From Photobacterium leiognathi (GTDB taxonomy: Bacteria > Pseudomonadota > Gammaproteobacteria > Enterobacterales > Vibrionaceae): a stretch of DNA of 64,000 nt. Under the pieces are notes generated by a model that was not told the DNA's origin, searched no databases, and saw only the letters and a list, made by a program, of their open reading frames with translations. Position numbers and translations under genes: made by a program. The stretch spans positions 3,100,001 through 3,164,000 of the forward strand of contig NZ_CP131601.1 in assembly GCF_030685535.1 (NCBI RefSeq), read 5' to 3'. Of this stretch, positions 32,057-41,369 are shown one piece after another (the first letter of the stretch is position 1; every line of letters starts with the position of its first letter).

Positions 32057-32638
32057 ATGAAACTCTCTCGTTTTTTTAAGCCGCTCGGCCCTGTGCTTAT
32101 AACCCTAATATGGACAGCCGCAAGTTCAGCCCAAGCCTCTACCATCTACTCATGGACAGATGAAAATGGCGTGGTGCACTTTACCGATCAACCTCAAACG
32201 CCCGATGCCACCGCTTACCCTTTAAGCGTGACCGAAGTCAGTGGCAATATTGAACAAACCGCAGATACCATTGCCGCTCAAACCACTGATGTTACCGTGG
32301 TAGAAGAGCCAGCAAAAACCATTACGACCGTCAGTTTAGTCTCGCCAATGCATGAGCAAACCATTCGTAATAACGAAGGTATCATCAATATTCATGCCGT
32401 CACTAACAGTAAACTTAATAACCAAACCCAAGCGCAATTAGTGTTAGATGGCATAGTGAAAGGCGATCCTCAAACTGAACTCACTTGGACATTAGATAAC
32501 GTTGATCGTGGTAGCCACCAGCTACAAATTCAACTAGTTAAAGGCGGCAAGGTTATTGCATCGTCAGACAGTATTACTGTTTATCTGCATCGAGCCACCG
32601 TGAAGGCAAACAAGCCAAAGCCAGTACAGCCTCGCTAA
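32057..32638 (+). CDS. DUF4124 domain-containing protein
   Basis: Exported protein of unknown function, 193 residues. A signal peptide ends at AQAS near residue 28, directly followed by the DUF4124 signature TIYSWTDENGVVHFTDQPQ (residues 29-47). The C-terminal half (SLVSPMHEQTIRNNEGIINI... LVLDG) resembles an Ig-like or fibronectin-like beta domain. Its place between glnA and ntrB is common in Vibrionaceae, but no functional link to nitrogen control is established. Confidence 0.88.
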   Translation: MKLSRFFKPLGPVLITLIWTAASSAQASTIYSWTDENGVVHFTDQPQTPDATAYPLSVTEVSGNIEQTADTIAAQTTDVTVVEEPAKTITTVSLVSPMHEQTIRNNEGIINIHAVTNSKLNNQTQAQLVLDGIVKGDPQTELTWTLDNVDRGSHQLQIQLVKGGKVIASSDSITVYLHRATVKANKPKPVQPR

Positions 32639-32691
32639 CCCACAGTTTCACCAATTAACAGTGCCCGATCAGCAATAAACAGGTTACACTC

Positions 32692-32714
32692 AAATGCACC
32701 AAACTGGTGCATTT
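32692..32714 (+). promoter_or_regulatory. palindromic NtrC-binding site in front of ntrB
   Basis: AAATGCACC-AAACT-GGTGCATTT is a perfect 9-bp palindrome around five bases, matching the NtrC consensus TGCACC-N5-GGTGCA. It lies 51 bases before the ntrB start and just after a possible -10 element (TACACT, 32685-32690), a position suited to repression, as at E. coli glnL. Confidence 0.8.
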
Positions 32715-32764
32715 GACCGAAGCAACCATCATCATGGTTGTAGTAATCAACAAGGATGCTGATT

Positions 32765-33814
32765 GTGACTGCTGCATTTACCCCTGTAATTATTGATAAC
32801 CTTGTTACTGCTGTGCTTCTGCTGGATGAAGCTCTCACGATAAGATTCGTAAACCCTGCAGCAGAGCAACTCTTATCTTCAAGTAAGCGTCGCCTACTAG
32901 GCACGGTTTTGCCTGATTTATTACAACACTCATCACTTGATCTCGATTTACTGTCCGGCACACTGCAAAGTGGTCAAGGTCTCGCTGATAGTGATGTCAC
33001 TTTTGTCATTGATGGACAACGTTACTTGCTCGGCTTAAATGCCAGCCCGATTTCATGGCAAAAAGATCTGTTCGTGATGCTGGAGTTAAAGCCAATCGAT
33101 CAGCAACGCCGTATCAGTCAAGAACTCACTCAATTAGCTCAACAACAAGCAGCTAAAGAATTAGTACGTGGCCTTGCCCATGAAATTAAAAATCCACTAG
33201 GCGGACTACGTGGCGCGGCACAATTGCTGGAAAAAGTCTTACCCGATCCAAGCTATACCGAATACACCCAGATGATCATTGAGCAAGCTGATCGTCTGCG
33301 TAATCTGGTTGATAGGTTATTAGGCCCTCAACGACCTGGAGTAAGAAAAGTCGATAATATCCATCTTGTGCTGGAAAAAGTCCGACAGTTAGTCTGCCTT
33401 GAAAACGATAGCAATATCATCATTGAACGAGACTACGATCCGAGCTTGCCCGATATTGAGATGGATGCTGAGCAACTAGAACAAGCCCTACTTAATATTG
33501 TCAGTAACGCTGCCCATGCGCTGAAAAAACAAGGCGGTGGCGCTATTAAGCTCAAAACACGCACCGCGCACCAAGCCTTAATCCAAGGCAAATACACCCG
33601 TACCGCAGCCAAAATAGAAATTATCGATAATGGCCCCGGTATCCCAGCAGAAATCCAAGATACCTTGTTCTATCCCATGGTAACGGGCAATGCCGATGGC
33701 ACTGGGCTTGGGCTTTCAATTTCACAAAATTTAATCGATCAACATAATGGCAAAATCGAAGTGATCAGCTGGTCAGGACACACCAACTTCACTATCCATT
33801 TACCAATACAATAA
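32765..33814 (+). CDS. glnL: nitrogen regulation sensor kinase NtrB
   Basis: Histidine kinase/phosphatase that controls NtrC phosphorylation under PII. The GTG at 32765 is chosen over the in-frame ATG at 32756: AAGGA lies eight bases ahead and the phospho-accepting histidine in RGLAHEIKNP becomes residue 139, as in E. coli. Domains: PAS (about 5-95), dimerisation/phosphotransfer helix, HATPase with NIVSNAAHAL, DNGPGIP and GTGLGLSI. 349 residues. It is 19 bases ahead of ntrC. Confidence 0.96.
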   Translation: MTAAFTPVIIDNLVTAVLLLDEALTIRFVNPAAEQLLSSSKRRLLGTVLPDLLQHSSLDLDLLSGTLQSGQGLADSDVTFVIDGQRYLLGLNASPISWQKDLFVMLELKPIDQQRRISQELTQLAQQQAAKELVRGLAHEIKNPLGGLRGAAQLLEKVLPDPSYTEYTQMIIEQADRLRNLVDRLLGPQRPGVRKVDNIHLVLEKVRQLVCLENDSNIIIERDYDPSLPDIEMDAEQLEQALLNIVSNAAHALKKQGGGAIKLKTRTAHQALIQGKYTRTAAKIEIIDNGPGIPAEIQDTLFYPMVTGNADGTGLGLSISQNLIDQHNGKIEVISWSGHTNFTIHLPIQ

Positions 33815-33833
33815 TAACTACAGGAGGATAAGG

Positions 33834-35249
33834 ATGAGCAAAGGACTAATTTGGGTTGTTGACGACGACAGCTCTATTCGCTGGGTAATGGAAAAAACCC
33901 TTACGGCGGCTGGCATGAAATGTGAAACGTTCGCCAATGCTGATAGTGTACTTGAAGCGCTAGAGCGTAGCGTGCCTGATGTACTGGTATCAGACATCAA
34001 AATGCCGGGCACGGATGGATTAACCTTGTTGAAATTACTGCAGCAAGATTACCCACTGTTACCTGTGATCATCATGACAGCACATTCCGATCTAGATGCT
34101 GCTGTAAATGCTTATCAACGCGGCGCATTTGAGTATTTGCCTAAACCGTTTGATATTGATGAAGCGGTAAGTCTCGTGGAGCGCGCTGTCAGTCATAGCC
34201 AAGAGCAAAAACGCCAGCAACAACCGGAATCAGAAACCAAAGCAGTGCCTGAAATCATTGGTGAAGCCCCTGCGATGCAGGAAGTCTTTCGCGCGATTGG
34301 TCGCCTGTCTCGCTCATCCATTTCCGTACTCATCAACGGTGAATCAGGCACAGGTAAAGAGTTGGTAGCCCATGCTCTACATCGCCATAGCCCTCGAAGT
34401 AGCAATGCTTTTATTGCCTTAAATATGGCGGCCATCCCCAAAGACTTAATTGAATCAGAGCTTTTTGGTCATGAAAAAGGGGCATTTACTGGTGCAAATA
34501 GTGTTCGCCAAGGACGCTTTGAACAAGCCAATGGCGGTACCCTATTTTTAGATGAAATCGGTGATATGCCATTAGATATTCAAACCCGTTTACTACGCGT
34601 GTTAGCAGATGGGCAGTTCTATCGTGTCGGTGGACATTCTCCGGTCAATGTCGATGTACGCATCATTGCAGCAACCCACCAAAACTTAGAGCGATTAGTA
34701 GCGGACGGTGATTTTCGTGAAGATCTGTTCCATCGCCTGAATGTCATTCGTGTTCACTTACCCTCACTCAAAGATCGTCGCCAAGATATTCCACAACTGG
34801 CGCGTCATTTTCTCCAACGCGCTTCTAATGAACTAGGGGTTGAAGCCAAAACCTTACACCCAGACACCACCAAACAACTGGCTGCGCTTGACTGGCCGGG
34901 TAACGTTCGTCAGTTGGAAAATATCTGTCGCTGGTTAACCGTCATGGCAAGCAGTAATGAAGTGCTACCTAATGATTTGCCGCCTGAATTACTCGAAACA
35001 CCGTTAAGCCATATTTCATCGGAACAAGACACACAGCATTGGCACCATGGTTTAGAGGTTTGGGCTAAACAAGCCCTACAACAAGGCAATGAAAACTTGC
35101 TCGGTGAAGCACTGCCACAGTTTGAAAAAATCTTACTAGAAACCGCACTGCATCATAGTCATGATTATAAACAAGAAGCGGCACGATTATTGGGTTGGGG
35201 AAGAAATACCCTCACTCGAAAACTAAAAGAGCTTGGTATTAACGATTAG
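33834..35249 (+). CDS. glnG: nitrogen regulation response regulator NtrC
   Basis: Sigma-54-dependent activator of nitrogen genes such as glnA. Receiver domain with phospho-acceptor Asp54 ([12 protein letters not shown]) and conserved Lys in LPKPFD; AAA+ domain with Walker A GESGTGKE, the sigma-54-contacting GAFTGA loop and Walker [13 protein letters not shown]-terminal Fis-type helix-turn-helix [20 protein letters not shown]. 471 residues. AGGAGG precedes the ATG. Confidence 0.98.
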   Translation: MSKGLIWVVDDDSSIRWVMEKTLTAAGMKCETFANADSVLEALERSVPDVLVSDIKMPGTDGLTLLKLLQQDYPLLPVIIMTAHSDLDAAVNAYQRGAFEYLPKPFDIDEAVSLVERAVSHSQEQKRQQQPESETKAVPEIIGEAPAMQEVFRAIGRLSRSSISVLINGESGTGKELVAHALHRHSPRSSNAFIALNMAAIPKDLIESELFGHEKGAFTGANSVRQGRFEQANGGTLFLDEIGDMPLDIQTRLLRVLADGQFYRVGGHSPVNVDVRIIAATHQNLERLVADGDFREDLFHRLNVIRVHLPSLKDRRQDIPQLARHFLQRASNELGVEAKTLHPDTTKQLAALDWPGNVRQLENICRWLTVMASSNEVLPNDLPPELLETPLSHISSEQDTQHWHHGLEVWAKQALQQGNENLLGEALPQFEKILLETALHHSHDYKQEAARLLGWGRNTLTRKLKELGIND

Positions 35250-35263
35250 TCGTTATAGTTTAG

Positions 35264-35309
35264 ATGATAGTTGCAGGTGAAGACGATCACATTTAGCTGC
35301 AACTATCAT
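35264..35309 (+). repeat. 13-bp inverted repeat between ntrC and add
   Basis: ATGATAGTTGCAG (35264-35276) is exactly repeated in inverse as CTGCAACTATCAT (35297-35309) around a 20-base loop, 14 bases after the ntrC stop and 57 before add. No T-run follows, so it may be a transcript-stabilising or Rho-linked hairpin, or an operator for add. Confidence 0.6.
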
Positions 35310-35366
35310 GTTCAGGCTATACACTTTGCTTATACTTAACGCTCAGTTTTCACCGGAATCACCATA

Positions 35367-36371
35367 ATGATAAACAAGCATCTTCCTTTGACGGACATTC
35401 ACCGTCACCTTGATGGCAATATTCGCCCTCAAACCATCCTCGAATTAGGCCAACAATTTAATATGACGCTACCAGGTCATGATCTGGAAAGCTTACGTCC
35501 ACACGTTCAAATTGTCGAAGCAGAGCCAAGTTTAGTCGCTTTCCTATCAAAACTTGATTGGGGTGTTGCGGTACTGGGTGATCTAGATGCTTGTCGCCGT
35601 GTGGCTTACGAAAACGTTGAAGACGCACTACGTGCACAAATTGATTACGCTGAACTACGCTTCTCACCTTACTACATGGCGATGAAACATAACTTGCCAG
35701 TGGCAGGTGTCGTTGAGGCAGTGATTGATGGCGTTAATGCAGGTTGTCGTGACTTTGGTATCAAAGCTAACCTGATCGGTATTATGAGCCGTACCTTTGG
35801 TGTTGAGGCATGTCAGCAAGAGCTAGATGCCCTATTAACACACAAAGATAAACTGGTTGCGATTGATCTTGCAGGTGACGAATTAGGTCAACCAGGCACG
35901 CAGTTCAATACTCACTTTAAACAAGTACGTGATGCAGGTCTACGTGTAACAGTTCACGCAGGAGAAGCGGCAGGCCCTGAAAGCATGTGGCAGGCAATCA
36001 ACGAGTTGGGTGCGGTACGTATTGGTCATGGCGTAAAAGCTATTCAAGATCCAAAGTTAATGGATTACTTGGCTGAACATAAAATTGGTATTGAATCGTG
36101 CATCACCTCAAACATTCAAACCAGTACCGTCAGCAACATTAAAAATCACCCAATCAAGCCTTTCCTTGAGCACGGTATCTTAGCAAGCTTAAATACTGAC
36201 GATCCTGCGGTTGAAGGTATTGAGTTACCTTATGAGTATGAAGTAGCGGCCCCTGCTGTTGGTTTAAGCCAAGCACAAATTGAGCAAGCACAGCGCAACG
36301 GTTTAGAGATTGCTTTCTTAACAGAGAGTGAGAAACAAGCCCTTCGCGAGATGGCAGCAAAACGCAGTTAA
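35367..36371 (+). CDS. add: adenosine deaminase
   Basis: Deaminates adenosine to inosine in purine salvage. The 334 residues contain the zinc ligands in [11 protein letters not shown] (residues 7-17), the catalytic VHAGEAAGP near residue 195, the IGHGVKA histidine, and the SLNTDDPA aspartates near residue 275. Length is typical. It stands alone between ntrC and hemN and ends at a shared terminator. Confidence 0.96.
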   Translation: MINKHLPLTDIHRHLDGNIRPQTILELGQQFNMTLPGHDLESLRPHVQIVEAEPSLVAFLSKLDWGVAVLGDLDACRRVAYENVEDALRAQIDYAELRFSPYYMAMKHNLPVAGVVEAVIDGVNAGCRDFGIKANLIGIMSRTFGVEACQQELDALLTHKDKLVAIDLAGDELGQPGTQFNTHFKQVRDAGLRVTVHAGEAAGPESMWQAINELGAVRIGHGVKAIQDPKLMDYLAEHKIGIESCITSNIQTSTVSNIKNHPIKPFLEHGILASLNTDDPAVEGIELPYEYEVAAPAVGLSQAQIEQAQRNGLEIAFLTESEKQALREMAAKRS

Positions 36372-36398
36372 TCACTCACGCGATAAAAATCAGATAAC

Positions 36399-36437
36399 AA
36401 AAAGCCCCATTCGAGCAGTGCTGGAATGGGGCTTTTT
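36399..36437. terminator. bidirectional terminator between add and hemN
   Basis: AAAAAGCCCCATTC and GAATGGGGCTTTTT form a perfect 14-bp stem around an 11-base loop, with A/T runs on both sides serving add (plus) and hemN (minus). Confidence 0.92.
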
Positions 36438-36454
36438 CAGCAAATTTAATAAGA

Positions 36455-37828
36455 TTAAATCACGCGTGAGAACTGTTGCTGACGAGCACGATCGCGTAAG
36501 TATTTATCGAAACACATACAGATATTACGGATCAATAAACGACCTTTCAGTTCAACAAAGATATGTTGTTCATCGACTGAAACTAACTCATCGTTGATAA
36601 AGGTTTTTAATAACGTTAAATCTTCAGCAAAATACTGATCGAAATCGATATTAAATTCCGCTTCAATCGCTTTTTTATCTAGTTGGAAGTTACAAATAAG
36701 GGCTTTGATCACTTCACGGCGTAGTAAGTCGTCTGCATCTAACGAGACTCCTTTCCACAGTGCGTTTTGTTTTTCTTCAATGTCTCGGTAGTAATGCTTT
36801 AGCTCTTTTTGGTTTTGCGCGTAGCAATCACCAATCATAGAAATGGCTGATACGCCCATCCCTAATAAATCACACTCACCTTGAGTGGTGTAACCTTGGA
36901 AATTACGGTGCAAAATACCTTCGCGCTGGGCAATCGCCAACTCATCATCAGGTTTTGCAAAGTGATCCATACCAATGAACTGATAACCCGCCCCTGTTAG
37001 GGTCGCAATAGTGTCTTGCAGAATACCAAGTTTTTCTTTGGCACTAGGTAATAGCTCTTCACTGATCTTACGTTGTGCTGCAAACAGTTTTGGCATGTGG
37101 GCATAGTTAAATACCGACAAACGACCAGGATTCATCTTCAGCACTTGCTCTAGGGTTTGAGCAAATACCTCGCGATTTTGCAATGGTAAGCCGTAAATCA
37201 AATCAAGGTTAGTTGAACGGAAACCAAGTTCACTCGCACGTTCAACCATCGCAAAGATAAACTGCTCGTCTTGCTCACGGTTTACTAGCTTTTGCACGTC
37301 TTTATTAAAATCTTGCACCCCGATACTTAGGCGGTTAAAGCCTTCACTGCGTAAGTGATCAAGAATATCGAGTTCGATTTCGCGAGGGTCAACTTCAATA
37401 CTGATCTCAGCATCATCATCAAAATTAAACGATGCACGTAGACTGTTCATTAAACGGCTAATTTGCTCAGCCGTTAAGAAAGTCGGTGTGCCGCCGCCCC
37501 AGTGCAATTGGCTTACTTGGCGATCACCTAATAGCGTTGCACGTTGTTTGATCTCTTGCTCTAGCGCGTCAAGGTATTGATCGGCTTTGTGTTGGTGGCG
37601 AGTAATGATTTTATTACAGCCACAGTAGTAACAAAGCTTATGACAAAACGGGATATGAATATAAAGCGATAGCTTACGATCTGGGTATTGCTTACATGCC
37701 ATCTCAAATTCAGCAGAGGTAAATGCTTCATTAAACTCTAACGCAGTTGGGTAAGAGGTATAACGTGGGCCTGAGTAATTATATTTTTCAATCAGGGCCT
37801 GATCCCAAATAATCTGCTCATTTGACAT
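36455..37828 (-). CDS. hemN: oxygen-independent coproporphyrinogen III oxidase
   Basis: Radical-SAM enzyme of anaerobic heme synthesis. The [4Fe-4S] cluster cysteines are in CHKLCYYCGC (C-x3-C-x2-C near residue 62), followed by LHWGGGTPTFL. The N-terminal SGPRYTSYPTALEF motif is typical of true HemN, not the related heme chaperone HemW. 457 residues as in E. coli. It lies downstream of yihI and a DUF2489 gene but 138 bases away, so it may have its own promoter. Confidence 0.97.
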   Translation of the reverse strand: MSNEQIIWDQALIEKYNYSGPRYTSYPTALEFNEAFTSAEFEMACKQYPDRKLSLYIHIPFCHKLCYYCGCNKIITRHQHKADQYLDALEQEIKQRATLLGDRQVSQLHWGGGTPTFLTAEQISRLMNSLRASFNFDDDAEISIEVDPREIELDILDHLRSEGFNRLSIGVQDFNKDVQKLVNREQDEQFIFAMVERASELGFRSTNLDLIYGLPLQNREVFAQTLEQVLKMNPGRLSVFNYAHMPKLFAAQRKISEELLPSAKEKLGILQDTIATLTGAGYQFIGMDHFAKPDDELAIAQREGILHRNFQGYTTQGECDLLGMGVSAISMIGDCYAQNQKELKHYYRDIEEKQNALWKGVSLDADDLLRREVIKALICNFQLDKKAIEAEFNIDFDQYFAEDLTLLKTFINDELVSVDEQHIFVELKGRLLIRNICMCFDKYLRDRARQQQFSRVI

Positions 37829-37966
37829 GACATATTTCCAATATTGTAGGGAGAATTAAGAGTTAACCGTGCCTATCGTATTACGACTTTCAGCACTTAT
37901 AGTTTATAAGACAATACAACCATCGCCTAATCAGATTCAGCGATGGTTGTAATCGTTCAGATCAAA

Positions 37967-38449
37967 TCATGAAGACTTTGTTGACAGGATAGCGTCGAGC
38001 TCTACCGCAATGGTTTCTTGTAGTCGAGTCTCTGCTTTCATTCGCTCGAGATCAAAACGCATACGTGCGCGTTTCTCTGTTTGTTGACGGGCTTCGCCAC
38101 GTGGCATGTCTTTCACTACCTCGTATAGCTCATAAATTGCAGGGTAAGTCGCAGCAAAATCTACGCTCTTATCAGCCTGCAAAGCTTCCATCAACTTATA
38201 CAAACGAATCGCCGCTTCAGACAAATCACACTGTCCCTGTTTGGTGGCAGCGGCAATAACAAATACGCTCTCTAAAATCGTATTATTACGCGTTTCAATA
38301 GCCTCTTTTTGTTGCTGTTCAGCACGGGCTAAAAAAACTTTATGGCGTTGATTTTGTTGGTATAGTTTGACTAATAAAAAGCTAGCATAAATACCAAGCG
38401 CGGTCACAATTGTGCCACCAATAACAAGCAGAAGCGTCAAATCCTGCAA
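37967..38449 (-). CDS. DUF2489 domain-containing membrane protein
   Basis: 160 residues: one N-terminal transmembrane helix (TLLLVIGGTIVTALGIYASFL) followed by a helical, probably coiled-coil, cytoplasmic domain rich in Glu, Gln and Arg. This architecture and the position between yihI and hemN match DUF2489 proteins of Vibrionaceae. Function unknown. Three bases separate it from yihI, so the two are co-transcribed. Confidence 0.8.
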   Translation of the reverse strand: MQDLTLLLVIGGTIVTALGIYASFLLVKLYQQNQRHKVFLARAEQQQKEAIETRNNTILESVFVIAAATKQGQCDLSEAAIRLYKLMEALQADKSVDFAATYPAIYELYEVVKDMPRGEARQQTEKRARMRFDLERMKAETRLQETIAVELDAILSTKSS

Positions 38450-38452
38450 CGG

Positions 38453-38998
38453 TTACTCCTTACCGAACTTATCTAAATCCATCTTTTCAAATTGATCGAG
38501 TAAATCATCATCAGACTTCGCCGCTGGGCGGTAGTCATCTTCCTCGAACAATTCAACTTCATCTTCTTCCATTAAGCCAAGCTGCTTCATTAGCTGCTCG
38601 ATGCGATCAAGTTTCTGATCGACTTGTTTTTGCAAGCCTGCGCCTAACTTCTCGCCTGCATCTAGGCGATCAAGTAGTACCATTAGCTGTGCATCGTTTT
38701 CTAGCATCGCTAATTCTTGCTCAGCTGTTAAACGACGTTGCTGTTTGGTCATCGGCTTTTTAGGCTCAACAATCAAAGGTACTGGTTTCTTACTGCCTAA
38801 ACGTGGGTCTTTCTTCTGTGCTGCATTACGCTGTTTTGTTTCTTCAACGGCAGAATGGCGGCTACCAGTTTTTAAGCCTTTACGCTTTCTCGCTTTTTGG
38901 CGTTGGCGAGATTCAACTTCAAGTTGGCTTGGCGTTTTCTCACGGTATACCGCTGGGCCTTCAGAGCCAACCTTACGGCCTCTTTTCTTACGGGTCAT
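38453..38998 (-). CDS. yihI: Der GTPase-activating protein YihI
   Basis: Modulates the ribosome-assembly GTPase Der by stimulating GTP hydrolysis. The 181 residues have a strongly basic N-terminal half (MTRKKRGRKVGSEGPAVYR, RQRQKARKRKGLKTGSR) and an acidic C-terminal half (EEDEVELFEEDDY), as in E. coli YihI, with the conserved LDRLDAGEKL region between. The start shares its first base with the end of the upstream methyltransferase gene. Confidence 0.92.
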   Translation of the reverse strand: MTRKKRGRKVGSEGPAVYREKTPSQLEVESRQRQKARKRKGLKTGSRHSAVEETKQRNAAQKKDPRLGSKKPVPLIVEPKKPMTKQQRRLTAEQELAMLENDAQLMVLLDRLDAGEKLGAGLQKQVDQKLDRIEQLMKQLGLMEEDEVELFEEDDYRPAAKSDDDLLDQFEKMDLDKFGKE

Positions 38999-39639
38999 TA
39001 CTGGGTTTTCCTCAGCAAAATCACATCATTACCAACAAACTCAACTTCTAAGTCATCACGTTTAGCTAAAAAGCGAAACGTATCACGGCTAAAAAAGCTT
39101 ACGTGGGTTGGATCGTTCTTATAATGCCAACGTTTAAAACCGTCAGCATCGGTTGCTAGCTTTGTCATCAAACCAAGCCAACCGCCCGGTTTGATCATAC
39201 TCAGCAGCAGCCCCCATTCCTTCGCAGGCTGATAAAAATGTTCAATTGCCTCTGTACAAGTGACAAAGTCATATTGACGCGTTAATACACTCGGATCTGG
39301 TGCAAAATACGGGTCATAGATCGCCATATTATATCCCATTTCTTCCAACATAATCGAAAGCGTGGGACCAGGGCCACTACCAAAATCTAACCCCTCAGAG
39401 GCACTAGCAGGTAAGCGTTCCACAAGTGGTGTTGCAACACGACTTAAAAATTGGCGATAGCCCATATCTTCAGGGTTATTTTGGTGCTGATCGTAAACCG
39501 CTTTTTCTTGCTCTGGCGCGAGTTGTGCGTTCGGATCGGCAAAAATCAACGCACATTGCTGACAGCGAAAGTAGCTACGGTTTTTATCTTCTGCAAATAA
39601 CACATGCTGTTCACTATGACACAGTGGACAAAGTTGCAT
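38998..39639 (-). CDS. class I SAM-dependent methyltransferase with N-terminal zinc ribbon
   Basis: 213 residues from an ATG at 39639, which has GGAG seven bases upstream; a GTG at 39645 is also in frame. Residues 4-28 hold two CxxC pairs (LCPLCHSEQ and RCQQCALIF) forming a zinc ribbon, and GLDFGSGPGPTLSIML near residue 85 is the SAM-binding motif, followed by CTEAIEHFYQP. The substrate is not known. It overlaps yihI by one base and probably heads the yihI-DUF2489 unit. Confidence 0.8.
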   Translation of the reverse strand: MQLCPLCHSEQHVLFAEDKNRSYFRCQQCALIFADPNAQLAPEQEKAVYDQHQNNPEDMGYRQFLSRVATPLVERLPASASEGLDFGSGPGPTLSIMLEEMGYNMAIYDPYFAPDPSVLTRQYDFVTCTEAIEHFYQPAKEWGLLLSMIKPGGWLGLMTKLATDADGFKRWHYKNDPTHVSFFSRDTFRFLAKRDDLEVEFVGNDVILLRKTQ

Positions 39640-39833
39640 GATCACTCTCCGGTATTGCCGATTATTAGCAAAATCGGAACTGGTATAAAATCGAACGGGC
39701 TATTCTATACCCAATTACGATGAAGATGTAGTTTTGCTGACTAATTGTGCAATTTAATCTGTAAATACGAGAAAGGTAGATGAAAGATCAGCAAGTTAAT
39801 TGCTGTTAGTGGAAGTTTTCAGAGGTCAGAAAA

Positions 39834-40290
39834 GAAAAAAGCGACAGGTTTTCACCTATCGCTCTATGTGAACCACTGGTTCCATATTCTTTCTAGTCGA
39901 TCCTAACTAGCGTGTAACATCCCGGTTAAGCAAAGTTCCATTTGTTATTGATGCTTTCCTTGCGAACTTTGTTGTTCGTCATCATCCTGATGAATTTTAC
40001 TCTTCCATGTCCTATCCGTAGCGTTTCAACTCATCCTGAGTTGGCGATCCCTTTCGCTCATTATCTTCCTGATAATAATGCCACCATCCATGTGTGTACG
40101 TTATCCATTTCGTACATTGTATTGCTCAGACATCTTGTCTTTGCAAATCTTATCCTTAAGTGTCGTCCTGACAATCCAATTCGCGTCTTGCGTCAACCCT
40201 AGTCATCCTAACTAGACTTCCTGTGAATCCTTCGAGCATCCTGCTCATGCCATCCTAGCGCTTCCATCCAATGTCGCTCTCCCTGTCGAC
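39834..40290 (-). ncRNA. csrB: CsrB regulatory RNA (CsrA-sequestering)
   Basis: The 5' end GTCGACAGGGAG at 40290 is the same as E. coli CsrB, and about 25 GGA triplets (13 as AGGA) are spread over the transcript, many as AGGATG in hairpin loops such as ACTCAGGATGAGT and CATCAGGATGATG. The RNA ends in a terminator, AGCGATAGGTGAAAACCTGT then CGCT and T6. At about 457 bases it is longer than E. coli CsrB (about 369). It would bind many CsrA dimers and so relieve CsrA repression. A -10-like TAAATT lies at the expected distance upstream. Confidence 0.92.
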
Positions 40291-40441
40291 ATGAGATAAT
40301 TTACCTTAATCTATTATTGAAACAATGTGCCGATATCACACTTTAAATAGTGGAAAACACCAATCTAACGCAAGCCATTGTTATTAATAACGATTACATT
40401 TTTGAGCACAAAAAATAGAGCAAAATAAACCTGCACGAATG

Positions 40442-40456
40442 GCAGATCTCTCACAA
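40442..40456 (-). promoter_or_regulatory. probable VarA/UvrY (GacA-type) site upstream of csrB
   Basis: On the minus strand TGTGAGAGATCT matches the left half and centre of the GacA/UvrY box TGTAAG-N6-CTTACA; the right half is poor. It is centred about 160 bases upstream of the csrB start, the sort of distance seen for csr RNA promoters. Confidence 0.5.
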
Positions 40457-40543
40457 GCTGCTGAGCAAATAAGACAGAGACAAAAAATGGCTCTGAATAA
40501 GCGTTGAGAAAAACGGTTAAAACAACAACATAGCGACAATAAA

Positions 40544-40565
40544 AAAGCAGCCAGATGGCTGCTTT
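40544..40565 (-). terminator. cytochrome c4 terminator
   Basis: Hairpin AAAGCAGCC-ATCT-GGCTGCTTT on the minus strand followed by T-rich sequence, 24 bases after the stop. Confidence 0.85.
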
Positions 40566-40588
40566 CTTTAATCTTTTATTACTGGTGA

Positions 40589-41212
40589 TTAGTGCAATCC
40601 ACCAACATATTGTGACAACGCATTAATTTCTTCATCACTGAGCTTCGCAGCAAGAGAACGCATCATCGCATTCATATCGTTGGCGCGATTGCCTGAGCGG
40701 AATTTCTCAAGCTGAAGTTTCACATATTCTGCATTCTGACCCGAAATCTTAGGGAAGCCAGATAAGCTAGTACCATTACCACGAGGACCATGACAAGCTA
40801 TACAGGCAGCAACACCACGTTCAGCATCACCAAAACGATATAGCTGTTGTGCTACTTCAATCGACTCTTCAGAGGAAGTGTTATCTGAAATGGGTAAAGA
40901 AGAGTAGTAAGCAGCAAGATCTGCCATATCTTGGTCAGAAAGAGCCATGGTCATACCTCCCATGACAGGGTTATTACGTCCTTGTTTTCCTTCGGTAATC
41001 ATTGCCAGTTTGTATTCTTTTAATTGCTTTTCTATGTATGCGGGGTGTTGTCCTGCCAGTTTAGGGTATTGCGGCATTGCGGCGGCATTACCATCTGTGC
41101 CGTGACAAGCTGCACACGTTACTGCTTTCGCCTTACCCGCTTCGATATTGCCTTCTTCTGCCATTGCCGAATAACTAGCAAGAAGGCTTAATATTAATAT
41201 TAATTTCTTCAT
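40589..41212 (-). CDS. diheme cytochrome c4
   Basis: Periplasmic electron carrier, 207 residues. A signal peptide (MKKLILILSLLASYSAMAEE) is followed by two homologous class I cytochrome domains, each with a heme-binding CxxCH: CAACHG near residue 34 and CIACHG near residue 138. Axial methionines are expected in the NPVMGGMTMAL and NDMNAMMRSLAAKL segments. Location next to engB and polA is usual in Vibrionaceae. It may feed electrons to terminal oxidases; no direct evidence here. Confidence 0.93.
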   Translation of the reverse strand: MKKLILILSLLASYSAMAEEGNIEAGKAKAVTCAACHGTDGNAAAMPQYPKLAGQHPAYIEKQLKEYKLAMITEGKQGRNNPVMGGMTMALSDQDMADLAAYYSSLPISDNTSSEESIEVAQQLYRFGDAERGVAACIACHGPRGNGTSLSGFPKISGQNAEYVKLQLEKFRSGNRANDMNAMMRSLAAKLSDEEINALSQYVGGLH

Positions 41213-41369
41213 GACATTCCATTTATAATTATAGGGCTTCCACTATCACAAGTAATGCTTAAATACATAGTATACAATACGATCACAAACCAAGCTCGGT
41301 TTAACATATTTTATACAATTTCACATAAAAGTAATCAGTCGACTACATGAAGACTTGACGGAGTTAACA

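Noticed and set aside
39942..40202. Open frame of 86 codons on the plus strand
   Set aside because: It is antisense to csrB, has no ribosome site, and its composition follows the repeated TCC/TCCT (GGA) motifs of the RNA.
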